DNA of 64,000 nucleotides from Dorea_A amylophila (GTDB taxonomy: Bacteria > Bacillota > Clostridia > Lachnospirales > Lachnospiraceae). This document shows positions 1 to 9,066 of the stretch, one piece after another. Position numbers and translations under genes: made by a program. A model generated the notes under the pieces. The model worked only from the letters and a program-made list of their open reading frames with translations, was not told where the DNA came from and did no database searches. Where the stretch lies: assembly GCF_025567265.1 (NCBI RefSeq), contig NZ_JAOQJW010000020.1:1-64000 (forward strand). The letters are read 5' to 3'. Numbering within the stretch: the first letter of the stretch is position 1; every line of letters begins with the position of its first letter.

Positions 1-138
1 CCCCTTAAGAATTACCAACGCCTCTTTCACATTCACTGGAACGCCTTTCCAAGTTTTATTCCGTGTGTATCAAATGCCTTATGAATGAATGGCAATTGCG
101 TAACGGTTGTGGTCTCCACCGGGTTACACTTCCGGGCA

Positions 139-420
139 TTTTATTTATTAACATCCGCTGCCAGTCACGACTTGAAGGAAACAATAGATAAGGATTATTG
201 TGAATGTGGAATGCCATTAGAAATAGTTAGAGAGTCAGAAGCACCGTTAAAGGAACGAAGCGAACGTGTTTGAGGCGAACGCCGAGTTTGAGCGTAGTTC
301 CTTTGCTTTTAGGTGATTCTGACTCTCTTAGTGTTTCTTATGGTATGGAACCTGAACAAGAAGCCTTATCTATTGTTTCCTTCAAGGACTGAGAGGCCGC
401 TTCCCAGTTAATAAATTAAA
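139..420. repeat. Long imperfect inverted repeat (~280 nt palindrome)
   Basis: The arms are about 139-255 and 302-420. The outer edge TTTATTTATTAAC (left) matches the reverse complement of the right edge. The block TTGAAGGAAACAATAGATAA (left, from 171) and the block AGAGAGTCAGAA (left, from 228) recur inverted on the right. The centre (256-302) is itself a GGAAC/GTTCC hairpin with an inner GGCG-AAC-GCC. There is no T-run, no terminator character and no convincing ORF. The right end abuts the stop codon of the downstream minus-strand phosphatase. It could be a MITE-like relic or a structured RNA. I do not recognise the family. Confidence 0.7.
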
Positions 421-1239
421 TTACCGCATAAACTCATTGATCACATGCAGCACCCCATCCTCATCATTAGACTTCGTAATATAATCCGCCTTATCAAGAA
501 CGGCTGGTTGTGCATTTGCCATGGCTACGCCAAGTCCTGCGGTTTCGATCATGGTCAGATCGTTGTATCCATCTCCGCAGCAGATCATTTCATCTGCAGT
601 AAGACCGATACTTGTCAGTAATTTTAATAAAGAATGTGCCTTGTCGATTCCGGCCGGCATAACCTCTACAAAGAAAGGATCCGAACAGTAGACGGACAGA
701 TAAGAGTGAAACTGTTTGCTGAGTTCTTTGCGTATCTGGTCTAAGATATCGGGATCTCCGGTTACGAGGAATTTATTCGGATCATCAGGGATGACATCCA
801 GAAAGTCAGCACCGGCATCAATGATCGGCATCTGATTGATGCGGGACTCCAGCTCTGTGTATTGATTGGAGTGGATGCCGGATAAAATATGTTCGGATGT
901 GTAAGTGAGGATGTCTACGCCGTGTCCGGCATATTTTATCACCGTTTCGTAGACACCTTTTGCACAGTCAGCCGGAAGTATTTTATTGTAGATTGCTTTT
1001 TTGGTCCGGCAGTCGGTGATACGTCCACCGTTGAAAGAAAGGATGTAACTTCCGTAATCTTCTAGATGAAGCTGCTGTGCCAGTGGAACGACACCTTTTG
1101 TCGGGCGTCCGCTGGCGAGAACAACTTTTTTACCGGCTTCCTGAATCTCGATCAGAGCATCCAGGGTCGGCTTTGTAATTTCTTTTTGGGAGTTGGTAAG
1201 AGTTCCGTCCAGATCAAGGGCGAGAATCTGATAAGCCAT
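421..1239 (-). CDS. Cof-type HAD-IIB family phosphatase
   Basis: This is a 272-residue cytosolic sugar-phosphate or cofactor phosphatase of the haloacid dehalogenase superfamily. Motif I (DLDGT, residues 9-13) carries the nucleophilic Asp9 and acid/base Asp11. Motif II is SGRP near residue 43. The C-terminal GDGYND near residue 220 supplies the Mg-binding acidic residues. The large insert between motifs II and III is the IIB-type cap. Length is normal for the Cof/YidA group. It is the last gene of a minus-strand run pncB-ddl-murF-HAD, 48 nt after murF. Substrate cannot be inferred from sequence. Confidence 0.9.
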   Translation of the reverse strand: MAYQILALDLDGTLTNSQKEITKPTLDALIEIQEAGKKVVLASGRPTKGVVPLAQQLHLEDYGSYILSFNGGRITDCRTKKAIYNKILPADCAKGVYETVIKYAGHGVDILTYTSEHILSGIHSNQYTELESRINQMPIIDAGADFLDVIPDDPNKFLVTGDPDILDQIRKELSKQFHSYLSVYCSDPFFVEVMPAGIDKAHSLLKLLTSIGLTADEMICCGDGYNDLTMIETAGLGVAMANAQPAVLDKADYITKSNDEDGVLHVINEFMR

Positions 1240-1287
1240 ATAATAATCTCCTTAAATATCTCGTTTGTTTCGTTCTTTTTTGTTATT

Positions 1288-2658
1288 TTATAATTCTTCC
1301 AAAGCATGAACAATCTGTGGAAAATTCATTCCGTGGGAGGCTTTTACCAAAACATTGTCCCCATCTTTGATGATATCCGGTATAGCCTGAATGAAGCTTT
1401 CATTATCAGCAAACCAAAGTGCCTGGGTATGTGTGCCCCTGGATGCTTCTTCTACCAGAGCGTGTGTCAGGTCTCCGATTCCGCAGACAAGGTCTACATT
1501 CTGTTGTGCTGCGTAAGTACCGACTTCTGCATGAAGAACTTCAGCAGTATCACCAAGTTCTCCCATATTACCAAGGACTGCAACCCTACGTCCGATTGCC
1601 ATATTAAGGACATCGATGGAAGCCTTCATAGAGATTGGATTGGCATTGTAGCAATCGTCTAAGATGATCATATGGTCTGTTTCTATGATATGGTTACGCC
1701 CTGGGATAGACGGCAGGGATTCGATGCCGGCTTTGATCTCGCTGGCAGTCAGTCCCAGTGTATATCCGACAGCAGCACCTGCAATCGCATTGCTTACCAT
1801 GTGGATGCCGGGTACAGGAACCAGACAGTCGAAAGAAGTCCCATCCTTTAATGTGATCGTGCAGGAAGTTCCGCGGAGTCCCTGAGGTTCAATGTTGTAG
1901 GCACGGAATGCACAGTTGCTTCCTGTCCCGAAGAATACAGGAGCGACACCTTTGACAGGACTCATCTTGCAAAGCAGATCGTCATCACCGTTCAGAATGA
2001 TGGAACCACCGTTTTTCATATCCTGGATCATCTGTGATTTTTCCTGAAGAATGCCCTCTCTTGTCTTGAAAAACTCCAGATGTGCGATACCGATATTGGT
2101 GATCACACAGATGTCAGGGCTGGATACAGATGAAAGGCGGCGCATCTCACCAAAGTGATTGACACCCATCTCAAGTACGGCAACCTCTGTATCCTCCGGC
2201 ATATCGAAGATCGTGATCGGAAGTCCCCATTCGTTATTGAAGTTTCCAAGTGTTTTATGTACATGATATTTCTGAGCCAGAACAGAGGCAATCATCTCTT
2301 TGGTACTGGTCTTTCCGACACTTCCGGTAATTCCGACAACTTTCATATCGAAAGAATCACGATAAAGCTTGGCAATGTCAAGCAGTGCCTGCCCTGTGGA
2401 TTCTACCAGAATATAAGGAAAATCCGTCTCACCGAGATCTTCGTGGGAGACAACACACATAGCACCGGCTTTTACAGTGTCCGGGATGAATTTGTGTGCG
2501 TTGACACGTTCTCCGTCAATGGCAACGAATAAGTAACCAGGCTGGACTTTCCGGCTGTCAATCACGACACCGGATACTTCCTGGCTGAGAATACTCTCAT
2601 CGCCGTGGAAAGTCCCTTTGCAGGCTCTGGTTATATTTTCAATTGAAAGATTTTTCAT
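1288..2658 (-). CDS. murF: UDP-MurNAc-tripeptide--D-Ala-D-Ala ligase MurF
   Basis: A 456-residue cytosolic Mur ligase that adds the D-Ala-D-Ala dipeptide to UDP-MurNAc-tripeptide with ATP, the last soluble step of peptidoglycan precursor synthesis. The ATP P-loop TGSVGKTS is at residues 111-118. The N-terminal uridine-binding domain contains DSRKVQPGYLF at 34-44, a hallmark of MurF. Length is typical. An AGGAGG box precedes the ATG by about 10 nt. It lies 15 nt after ddl, whose product is its substrate, so the two are almost certainly co-transcribed. Confidence 0.96.
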   Translation of the reverse strand: MKNLSIENITRACKGTFHGDESILSQEVSGVVIDSRKVQPGYLFVAIDGERVNAHKFIPDTVKAGAMCVVSHEDLGETDFPYILVESTGQALLDIAKLYRDSFDMKVVGITGSVGKTSTKEMIASVLAQKYHVHKTLGNFNNEWGLPITIFDMPEDTEVAVLEMGVNHFGEMRRLSSVSSPDICVITNIGIAHLEFFKTREGILQEKSQMIQDMKNGGSIILNGDDDLLCKMSPVKGVAPVFFGTGSNCAFRAYNIEPQGLRGTSCTITLKDGTSFDCLVPVPGIHMVSNAIAGAAVGYTLGLTASEIKAGIESLPSIPGRNHIIETDHMIILDDCYNANPISMKASIDVLNMAIGRRVAVLGNMGELGDTAEVLHAEVGTYAAQQNVDLVCGIGDLTHALVEEASRGTHTQALWFADNESFIQAIPDIIKDGDNVLVKASHGMNFPQIVHALEEL

Positions 2659-2673
2659 GGATATTCATCCTCC

Positions 2674-3738
2674 TTAATAGCGGGCTTTCATGGATTCCTG
2701 AATAATGGCCTCACAAAGTTCACTGTATTCATATCCGGCAGCTTTGGCAGCTTTCGGAAGAAGGCTTGCTGCGGTCATTCCCGGAAGGGCATTCATTTCC
2801 AGACAGTAGAATTCACCGTCTGCATCGGATACGATAAAGTCTGCACGGGAGTATACATCCATGCGGAGTGCTTCAAAGGCACGTTCTCCGGCACGCTGGA
2901 TCAGTTCTTGTGTCTCTGCATCCAGTGATATAGGAGGACAGATTTCGGAAGCACCGCCTGCCTGATATTTGTTCGCATAATCAAAGAGTCCGTCCTTTGG
3001 AACAATTTCAACGAGCGGAAGTGCTTTTCCGGCAAGAATACCGCAGGCAAATTCACGGCCTTTGATAAATGGTTCGATGACAACCTCGTCTGTGTTGTCT
3101 ACATCAAAAGATTTGTGGATTGCATCATAATAGTCTTCTTCTGTGTGGCAGATGTATACACCGATACTAGATCCGTTTGAGCATGGCTTTACAACCAGTG
3201 GAAGATAATATCCAAGTTCATCCAGACGGGTATCTTTCGTCTTTACTGTCAGTGAAGTTCCTCTTGGAGTCGGGACACCGCTGGTTTTGAAAATCTGTTT
3301 TGTGACCAGTTTGTTCATGGATAATGTACATCCAAGAGAGTTCGGTCCGGTGTATTTGATTCCCAGGTTGTCAAAAGTAGCCTGAAGTTTTCCGTTTTCA
3401 CCGATGGAACCGTGAAGAGCCATGAATGTGATATCAGCCATCTGGCAGAGTTCAATAACATTTGGTCCGATTTCGGAAGGTGACTGGTCCGGGCGTGATT
3501 TGCGCAGTGCATCCAGATCCGGCACAGACGTTGAGATTCCCTTGGAAATCTCAAGACCGCCGTCCGGACGGTCGAATACTTCTTCTAATTTATCGGAATC
3601 GCATGGAAGGCCGAAGAACACATCCAGAAGGAATGCCTGATGTCCCATATCGCGGAGAGTTTTACAGATTCCGGCTCCTGAAAGTAAGGATACATCTCTT
3701 TCCGGACTGAGTCCGCCTGCTAATACTATAATTTTCAT
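2674..3738 (-). CDS. ddl: D-alanine--D-alanine ligase
   Basis: ATP-grasp ligase, about 354 residues, joining two D-alanines for cell-wall precursors. The N-terminal GGLSPERDVS follows the family pattern, and the C-terminal EMNALPGMT carries the Glu/Asn Mg ligands of the ATP-grasp site. An upstream in-frame TTG at 3744 is possible. I choose ATG 3738 because GGAGG lies 10 nt upstream and MKIIVLAGG is the usual family start. It sits between pncB (17 nt gap) and murF (15 nt gap). Nothing suggests a D-lactate-specific (vancomycin-resistance) variant, but specificity was not analysed residue by residue. Confidence 0.95.
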   Translation of the reverse strand: MKIIVLAGGLSPERDVSLLSGAGICKTLRDMGHQAFLLDVFFGLPCDSDKLEEVFDRPDGGLEISKGISTSVPDLDALRKSRPDQSPSEIGPNVIELCQMADITFMALHGSIGENGKLQATFDNLGIKYTGPNSLGCTLSMNKLVTKQIFKTSGVPTPRGTSLTVKTKDTRLDELGYYLPLVVKPCSNGSSIGVYICHTEEDYYDAIHKSFDVDNTDEVVIEPFIKGREFACGILAGKALPLVEIVPKDGLFDYANKYQAGGASEICPPISLDAETQELIQRAGERAFEALRMDVYSRADFIVSDADGEFYCLEMNALPGMTAASLLPKAAKAAGYEYSELCEAIIQESMKARY

Positions 3739-3755
3739 GATCAATAAGTCCTCCT

Positions 3756-5210
3756 TTAATCTGTCATATTCATCTGATCCAGCAGTGATTTTTTAACATT
3801 GTAGAGTTTCTGGGAAAGATCCACATAAACTCTGTGCGGATAGAAGAGACGCTTGGTCTCATCCCATAAAGTGTCTTTTTCCGAGCAGCAATATGAGGCA
3901 ATCTCTTTTAATGTCGGAGATTTGTAAATGCATTCGCCGTTTTTGAAGACAGGTACAAGAATCTCGCGTACTGTATAGGTGCCACCGGAAAGTTTCGTCT
4001 TTTTCCATGTCTCTATCGGGTCGAAGAGAAGCAGATCCTGTTCGGTATCGATGACTTCATCGGCAAAACAGATAAGGTCTGCCTTGATCTTACCGCTCTT
4101 TTTTTCATAGATACGGTAGATCGTCTTATTACCAGGATTGGTGATCTTCTCGGTATTTTCAGATATTTTTATCTTCGGAACGAATTCGCCTTCTTCATTC
4201 TGGATGGCAGCCAGCTTGTACACACCTCCGAAGGAAGGGCAGTCCTTGGATGTGATCAGGTTGGTACCGACACCCCAGGAATCAATGGCTGCGCCCTGCA
4301 TCTTCAGATCGTGAAGAAGGAATTCATCCAGATCATTGGAAGCACAGATGGTAGCTTCAGGGAAGCCAGCATCGTCCAGCATCTTCCGTGCTTCTTTTGA
4401 AAGGTATGCAAGATCACCGCTGTCCAGGCGGATTCCGTATTTGTTCAGTGGTTTTCCGGAATCTTTGAATTCCCGGAATACACGGATAGCATTCGGGACA
4501 CCGGATTTTAACGTATCGTATGTGTCAACTAAGAGTGTGCAGTTGTCCGGATACATCTCTGCGTAAGTCCTGAATGCAGTGTATTCATCCGGAAAACTCA
4601 TGATCCAGCTGTGTGCGTGGGTTCCCATAACAGGGACATCAAACATCTGTCCGGCAAGCACATTGGATGTGCCGACACATCCGCCGATCATCGCTGCTCT
4701 TGCACCATATAATCCCGCATCAGGACCCTGTGCACGGCGCAGACCGAATTCCATAATACCATCGCCGTTAGCGGCAAATACAATACGGGAAGTCTTGGTT
4801 GCGATCAGTGACTGATGATTAATGATATTCAGGATCGCTGTCTCAACAAGCTGCGCTTCCATAATCGGAGCAATCACTTTCAGAAGAGGCTCCTTCGGAA
4901 ATATGACGGTTCCCTCAGGGATGGCATAGATATCACCACTGAAGTGGAAACCGCTCAGATAATGAAGGAAGTCTTCTTTAAAAATCCCAAGACCTCTTAA
5001 ATAATCTACATCTTCATAAGTAAAATGCAGATTCTTTATATAATCAATTACCTGATCAAGACCGGCACATATAGAATATCCGTTGTTGCAAGGGTTCTGA
5101 CGAAAAAATACATCAAAAATAACTTTTTCATTCTGCCCTTTTTCGTAATACCCTTGCATCATGGTGAGCTCGTACAGATCGGTCAGCAAGGTAAGATTGC
5201 GTTTGCTCAT
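3756..5210 (-). CDS. pncB: Nicotinate phosphoribosyltransferase
   Basis: A protein of about 484 residues that converts nicotinate and PRPP to nicotinate mononucleotide in the Preiss-Handler NAD salvage pathway. The N-terminal LLTDLYELTMMQGYY, the central FGLRRAQGPDAG and the GTHAHSW stretch (with the family's conserved His) fit this family. I use ATG 5210 rather than TTG 5216 because AAAGGAG lies 7 nt upstream of it. It is first in the pncB-ddl-murF-HAD run and has its own promoter at 5269-5297. Confidence 0.94.
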   Translation of the reverse strand: MSKRNLTLLTDLYELTMMQGYYEKGQNEKVIFDVFFRQNPCNNGYSICAGLDQVIDYIKNLHFTYEDVDYLRGLGIFKEDFLHYLSGFHFSGDIYAIPEGTVIFPKEPLLKVIAPIMEAQLVETAILNIINHQSLIATKTSRIVFAANGDGIMEFGLRRAQGPDAGLYGARAAMIGGCVGTSNVLAGQMFDVPVMGTHAHSWIMSFPDEYTAFRTYAEMYPDNCTLLVDTYDTLKSGVPNAIRVFREFKDSGKPLNKYGIRLDSGDLAYLSKEARKMLDDAGFPEATICASNDLDEFLLHDLKMQGAAIDSWGVGTNLITSKDCPSFGGVYKLAAIQNEEGEFVPKIKISENTEKITNPGNKTIYRIYEKKSGKIKADLICFADEVIDTEQDLLLFDPIETWKKTKLSGGTYTVREILVPVFKNGECIYKSPTLKEIASYCCSEKDTLWDETKRLFYPHRVYVDLSQKLYNVKKSLLDQMNMTD

Positions 5211-5268
5211 TTTCAAACTCCTTTTTACTGCTGTTTGCAGTACATTTCTTTTTTAGTTATACCGTTTT

Positions 5269-5297
5269 ATTATAGCACTTAAGGGAATAAATGTAAA
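5269..5297 (-). promoter_or_regulatory. Sigma-A-type promoter of pncB operon
   Basis: On the minus strand TTTACA (5297-5292) and TATAAT (5274-5269) are separated by exactly 17 bp. The promoter lies between the plsC terminator and pncB, so it should drive pncB-ddl-murF-HAD. Confidence 0.7.
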
Positions 5298-5300
5298 AGA

Positions 5301-5327
5301 AAAAAACAGGCACTAAACAAGTGCCTG
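5301..5327 (-). terminator. Intrinsic terminator of plsC
   Basis: Read on the minus strand, CAGGCACTTG/TAGTGCCTG forms a GC-rich hairpin followed by a run of T. The plsC stop codon (5315-5313) lies inside the hairpin, so ribosome release and hairpin folding overlap. Confidence 0.85.
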
Positions 5328-6044
5328 ATTCTTATGAATAGTCTCGCGGATGATGTTACTGCAATGTTCGCCGATACGTTTTTTCTCGTCTTTGTCCAGT
5401 TCTTTCGGATAGATTGGTTTGCCATATTCCAAAATAACGTGTGTTTTCTTAATGAAAGGTATATGACCTTCAAAAATATCACAGGTATTATTCAAACTCA
5501 TCGGTACGATCGGACATCCGGTCTTCTCTGCAATCTTAAAGGAACCGTTGTGGAACGGAAGTAAAGATAATTCTTCGCCGTTGTTCCTGGTACCTTCCGG
5601 AAAGATACAGATAGATACACCGTGTTTTACATAATCGATTGCCTGAAGGATAGTCTTTAAGCCTTCTTTCGGATTCTCCCTGTCAAGGAAGAGACAGTAG
5701 AGACGCTTCATCCAGGTGCGGAGAAGCGGAATAGAGAGCATCTCTTTTTTTGCAATGTAACCGGTCAGGTTTTTGCATCTTGCATACGTGATCACGATAT
5801 CAAAATAACTTCTGTGGTTTCCGATAAAAAGAACCGGCTCGTCCGGAACATTCTCCTCACCGATGACAGTGAGCTCGATCCCGGCAAGGCGGACAATCAC
5901 TTTAAATGCCCACTGGACGATCCGCAGACTGGAATAATCCATTGTCTTTTTGCTGATTTTCCCAATCAGCCATTCAATTCCAAGAACCGGAATGCCGATA
6001 ATCAGAAATAAGATCACGAATAAGGCAACTGGTATAATTCTCAT
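5313..6044 (-). CDS. plsC: 1-acyl-sn-glycerol-3-phosphate acyltransferase PlsC
   Basis: A 243-residue membrane-associated acyltransferase that makes phosphatidic acid from lysophosphatidic acid. The N-terminal hydrophobic segment (about residues 4-24) anchors it. The catalytic NHRSYFD gives His77 and Asp82 (HX4D). FPEGTR at 148-153 binds the glycerol phosphate. AAGGAG precedes the ATG. It is a single-gene unit with its own promoter (6076-6104) and a terminator overlapping its stop codon. Length and motifs are normal for the family. Confidence 0.93.
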   Translation of the reverse strand: MRIIPVALFVILFLIIGIPVLGIEWLIGKISKKTMDYSSLRIVQWAFKVIVRLAGIELTVIGEENVPDEPVLFIGNHRSYFDIVITYARCKNLTGYIAKKEMLSIPLLRTWMKRLYCLFLDRENPKEGLKTILQAIDYVKHGVSICIFPEGTRNNGEELSLLPFHNGSFKIAEKTGCPIVPMSLNNTCDIFEGHIPFIKKTHVILEYGKPIYPKELDKDEKKRIGEHCSNIIRETIHKNQALV

Positions 6045-6075
6045 AATGAATACTCCTTTTCATTCTAATTATTTT

Positions 6076-6104
6076 ATCATAGCATAAAATCCGCATTTTT
6101 TACA
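6076..6104 (-). promoter_or_regulatory. Probable promoter of plsC
   Basis: Minus-strand TGTAAA (6104-6099) and TATGAT (6081-6076) with a 17-bp spacer, about 30 bp upstream of the start codon. Confidence 0.55.
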
Positions 6105-6149
6105 CCCATAGTGTGTAAGATAGTAGAGAGAAAATAGAAGAAGGCTGTA

Positions 6150-6569
6150 TTGAAGAGAATAAAAATGTTCTTAACCGTGATCGCAGTTACAACGCTGCTT
6201 TCCGGTTGTAGTTTTGGCACGATAGAAGAACAGAAAACAGGAGATGTTACATATGAGATTGTAAAGAAAGAAGAGATTCCGGAACAACTGAAAGAAGAGA
6301 TAAAAGAAGCTGGAAAAAAGGAAATGTGGATCAGTTATGCAGATACAGGAAAGGAAGAAACATACCTGTATGTAGTGCGGGGGTACGGGACACAGCAGAC
6401 GACCGGCTACAGCATTGAAGTAAATGCATGTTATGAGACAGTGGATACAGTGGTTATCCGTACAACGCTTCAGGGCCCGGAGAAAAAGGAAAAAATACAC
6501 AAGAAAAGGACATATCCATACATTGTCATAAAGATGCCGTACACGGAAAAGCAGATTATATATGAATAA
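6150..6569 (+). CDS. PrcB-like lipoprotein
   Basis: A 139-residue predicted lipoprotein with a TTG start at 6150. The signal peptide ends in a lipobox LSGC with the lipidated Cys at residue 20. The C-terminal part (RGYGTQQTTGYSIEV through IVIKMPYTEKQI) resembles the PrcB C-terminal domain, a small secreted fold named after a Treponema protease-complex subunit. It lies 27 nt before the sipL-like gene and is probably co-transcribed. The start is uncertain: the upstream GAAGG is a weak ribosome binding site. Function is unknown. The domain call is by pattern and should be tested by profile search. Confidence 0.75.
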   Translation: MKRIKMFLTVIAVTTLLSGCSFGTIEEQKTGDVTYEIVKKEEIPEQLKEEIKEAGKKEMWISYADTGKEETYLYVVRGYGTQQTTGYSIEVNACYETVDTVVIRTTLQGPEKKEKIHKKRTYPYIVIKMPYTEKQIIYE

Positions 6570-6596
6570 AAGATGTTGTAAAAGGAGGCAGGAACA

Positions 6597-8153
6597 ATGG
6601 AATATCAGAAAAAAGAGATCCGTATATTTCAAAATGGAAGGACAGTAAATGACCAGTTCTATATTGACGGGGATTATAATGTTCCGGAGGCAAAACGGGA
6701 TGTGGGAAAGATTATATTAAGCAATGGGATGTTGCGGGTAGAGGAGATGAAACAGGTAGAAAGTTATCTGAAAGTATCGGGGAAACTGGAGTTCAAAGTT
6801 CTCTATATGGCAGATGAGATGGTTCCGGTACCGGCAAGCCTGGAAGGGCGGATCCCATTTGAAGAGATGATCTATCTGGAGCAGGAACCGGAAGGAAACC
6901 TGGTGCTTCAGACGTCTGACACCGAGGTTACTGTAACGATGATCCACTCAAGAAAACTGAACATCAAGACACTGGCAGAGATTTCCATCGGAACCGAAAA
7001 GTGTACCGGTGAAGAGATTACAACCGATGTAGAAGGGAAAGTTCCGGTTTTTAAGAAAATGAAAGAAGAAGAGATTCTAAAAGTATTTGCTACCGGAAAA
7101 GATACTTACAGGATTAAAGAAGAGGTCACATTGAGCGGTACAAAGGAGCATATCGGCACACTTTTGTGGACGGATGTGACAGGTGGAAAAGCGGATACAC
7201 AGTTAGGAACAGATGAACTGTTGATTAGTGGTGAACTTAACATGTTCTGCCTGTACGAAACGGCAGAAGGAAAGACGGATTGGATAAGCCGGACAGTTCC
7301 GTATGAGGGGCAGATCGAATGTATGGGTGTGATGCCCGGAATGTATCATCAGTCAGAATTACATCTTACGGATATCAATGTAGAGCCGCGGATGGATGAG
7401 AACGGCGAGATGCGTATTCTTGGCATAGAAGCAACGCTGCAAGTCCGTCTGATTGTCTACGAGGAAGAGAAGATCCAGATACTGGAAGATCTGTATATGC
7501 TGGATCATATCTGTATTCCGGAGGTGAAAGAAAAGAGGTTCTTCCGGTTAAAACTCCAGAATCATTCCAAATGCAGGATCAGTGAGGAATTAACACTGCC
7601 GGAGCTGAAAGAGGATATCTTGCAGATATGTCACTGTAAAGGAAAGATTCAGATGGAAACAGTAAAAGCAGAGACGGATGGTGTACATATCGACGGTGTG
7701 CTGCACTTGCAGTTTTTATATGTGCGGGAAGATGATCAGACGCCGTTTGGCGTATGGAATGGAATGGTCCCGTTCAGTTATCTCCTGGAAAACGGGGGCG
7801 GTGAACCGGATATGGAAGATATGGATTGTACGGTCGAGCAGCTTTCGGTAAATCTCATGGGAAGCGGTGAAGTAGAAGTGAAAGCCGTTCTGGCATTCAA
7901 CTGTTTTCAGAAAGAACCGGTGCAGATACAGAATATTGAATCTGCGGAATTCCGCCCGATGGATACCGAAGAGTTGGAAAGCCGTCCCGGAATTGTCGGA
8001 TATTTCGTACAACAGGGGGATACATTATGGAATCTTGCGAAAAAATATAACACAACGGTGGAAAATATAAAAGAAGTTAATTATATGGAAAAAGAAGGTA
8101 TAAATAAAGGCGATAAAATATTGATTTTTAAGCAAAATTTGGGTATACTGTAA
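6597..8153 (+). CDS. sipL: SipL-like spore morphogenesis protein (DUF3794 repeats + LysM)
   Basis: A 518-residue protein built of tandem DUF3794-like beta-rich segments followed by a C-terminal LysM domain (about residues 466-510; VQQGDTLWNLAKKYNTTVEN). This layout is that of clostridial SipL, which binds the coat ATPase SpoIVA and is needed to encase the forespore in coat. There is no signal peptide, which fits a mother-cell cytosolic protein. AAGGAGG lies upstream of the ATG. The gene sits among housekeeping genes 5 nt before the untrimmed ispE frame. The name is by architecture. Other DUF3794-LysM proteins of unknown role exist. Confidence 0.85.
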   Translation: MEYQKKEIRIFQNGRTVNDQFYIDGDYNVPEAKRDVGKIILSNGMLRVEEMKQVESYLKVSGKLEFKVLYMADEMVPVPASLEGRIPFEEMIYLEQEPEGNLVLQTSDTEVTVTMIHSRKLNIKTLAEISIGTEKCTGEEITTDVEGKVPVFKKMKEEEILKVFATGKDTYRIKEEVTLSGTKEHIGTLLWTDVTGGKADTQLGTDELLISGELNMFCLYETAEGKTDWISRTVPYEGQIECMGVMPGMYHQSELHLTDINVEPRMDENGEMRILGIEATLQVRLIVYEEEKIQILEDLYMLDHICIPEVKEKRFFRLKLQNHSKCRISEELTLPELKEDILQICHCKGKIQMETVKAETDGVHIDGVLHLQFLYVREDDQTPFGVWNGMVPFSYLLENGGGEPDMEDMDCTVEQLSVNLMGSGEVEVKAVLAFNCFQKEPVQIQNIESAEFRPMDTEELESRPGIVGYFVQQGDTLWNLAKKYNTTVENIKEVNYMEKEGINKGDKILIFKQNLGIL

Positions 8154-8188
8154 GAACATTGTATACAAAATGTAAGGAGATAAATAAG

Positions 8189-9064
8189 ATGGATAAAATG
8201 GAATTGAAAGCACTTGGAAAGATTAATCTGGGTCTGGATGTTCTGGGACGGAGAGAGAACGGTTATCACGATGTGCGGATGGTGATGCAGACGGTATACC
8301 TGTATGACCAGATCCGGATGGAAAAGACGAAAAAACCGGGTATAGAATTGTTGACGAATCTTTTTTATCTGCCCGTGAATGAGAATAACCTGGCGTATCA
8401 GGCAGCAGACCTTCTGATGAAGGAGTTTCATGTAAAGGAAGGCGTGAAGATCACATTAGATAAACATATACCGGTAGCGGCAGGAATGGCAGGCGGAAGT
8501 TCGAACGCGGCAGCCGTACTGTTCGGGATCAACCGTATGTTTTCGCTTGGACTTTCACAGAAAGAACTGATGGAAAGAGGCGTGACACTGGGAGCAGATG
8601 TTCCTTATTGTGTTATGCGCGGAACCGTTCTTGCAGAAGGGATAGGAGAGATCCTCACACCACTTCCGGCATGTCCGAAATGCCATGTGCTGATCGCAAA
8701 ACCGCCGATCAGTGTGTCGACAAAACTGGTCTATGAGAAGCTGGATTCCCATGAGATTGAGAATCATCCGGATATTGACGGAATCATCGATGGGTTGTAT
8801 GACCAGGATATTACAAAGGTAGCATCCCGGATGGGAAATGTACTGGAGAAAGTAACAATCGAAGAATATCCGGTTATTGAACAGATTAAAAATGTCATGA
8901 AGGAGCAGGGGGCACTGAATGCGATGATGAGCGGAAGTGGTCCAACGGTATTCGGCCTTTATGAGACAAAAGAGAAAGCAAGAAAAGCAGCAGCAAAGAT
9001 AAGAGAAAAGCAATTAGCAAAGCAGGTGTATGTGACCGGCATACATAATGCAAGGAGGAAATAG
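8189..9064 (+). CDS. ispE: 4-diphosphocytidyl-2-C-methyl-D-erythritol kinase
   Basis: GHMP kinase of about 291 residues, phosphorylating CDP-methylerythritol in the MEP isoprenoid pathway. The N-terminal KINLGLDVLGRRENGYHDV and the ATP loop PVAAGMAGGSSNAAAV (about residues 90-105) are diagnostic. An in-frame TTG 30 nt upstream is rejected: AAGGAG at 8174-8179 is spaced correctly for ATG 8189. The next gene (GntR) starts 2 nt after its stop. ispE next to a GntR regulator and spoIIR is a common Clostridia arrangement. Confidence 0.95.
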   Translation: MDKMELKALGKINLGLDVLGRRENGYHDVRMVMQTVYLYDQIRMEKTKKPGIELLTNLFYLPVNENNLAYQAADLLMKEFHVKEGVKITLDKHIPVAAGMAGGSSNAAAVLFGINRMFSLGLSQKELMERGVTLGADVPYCVMRGTVLAEGIGEILTPLPACPKCHVLIAKPPISVSTKLVYEKLDSHEIENHPDIDGIIDGLYDQDITKVASRMGNVLEKVTIEEYPVIEQIKNVMKEQGALNAMMSGSGPTVFGLYETKEKARKAAAKIREKQLAKQVYVTGIHNARRK

Positions 9065-9066
9065 GC

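Noticed and set aside
85..273. 62-codon plus-strand ORF at the window start
   Set aside because: It lies in the long palindrome, lacks a ribosome binding site and has no protein-like composition.
1..420. Possible rRNA operon end or 5S rRNA
   Set aside because: I cannot match the sequence to any rRNA; the dyad structure explains it better.
3738..3744. TTG start of ddl giving two extra residues
   Set aside because: ATG 3738 fits the conserved family start and an acceptable ribosome-binding-site spacing.
6171..6632. 153-codon minus-strand ORF
   Set aside because: Opposite to the PrcB-like lipoprotein and very rich in Phe/Cys/Leu, typical of antisense reading.
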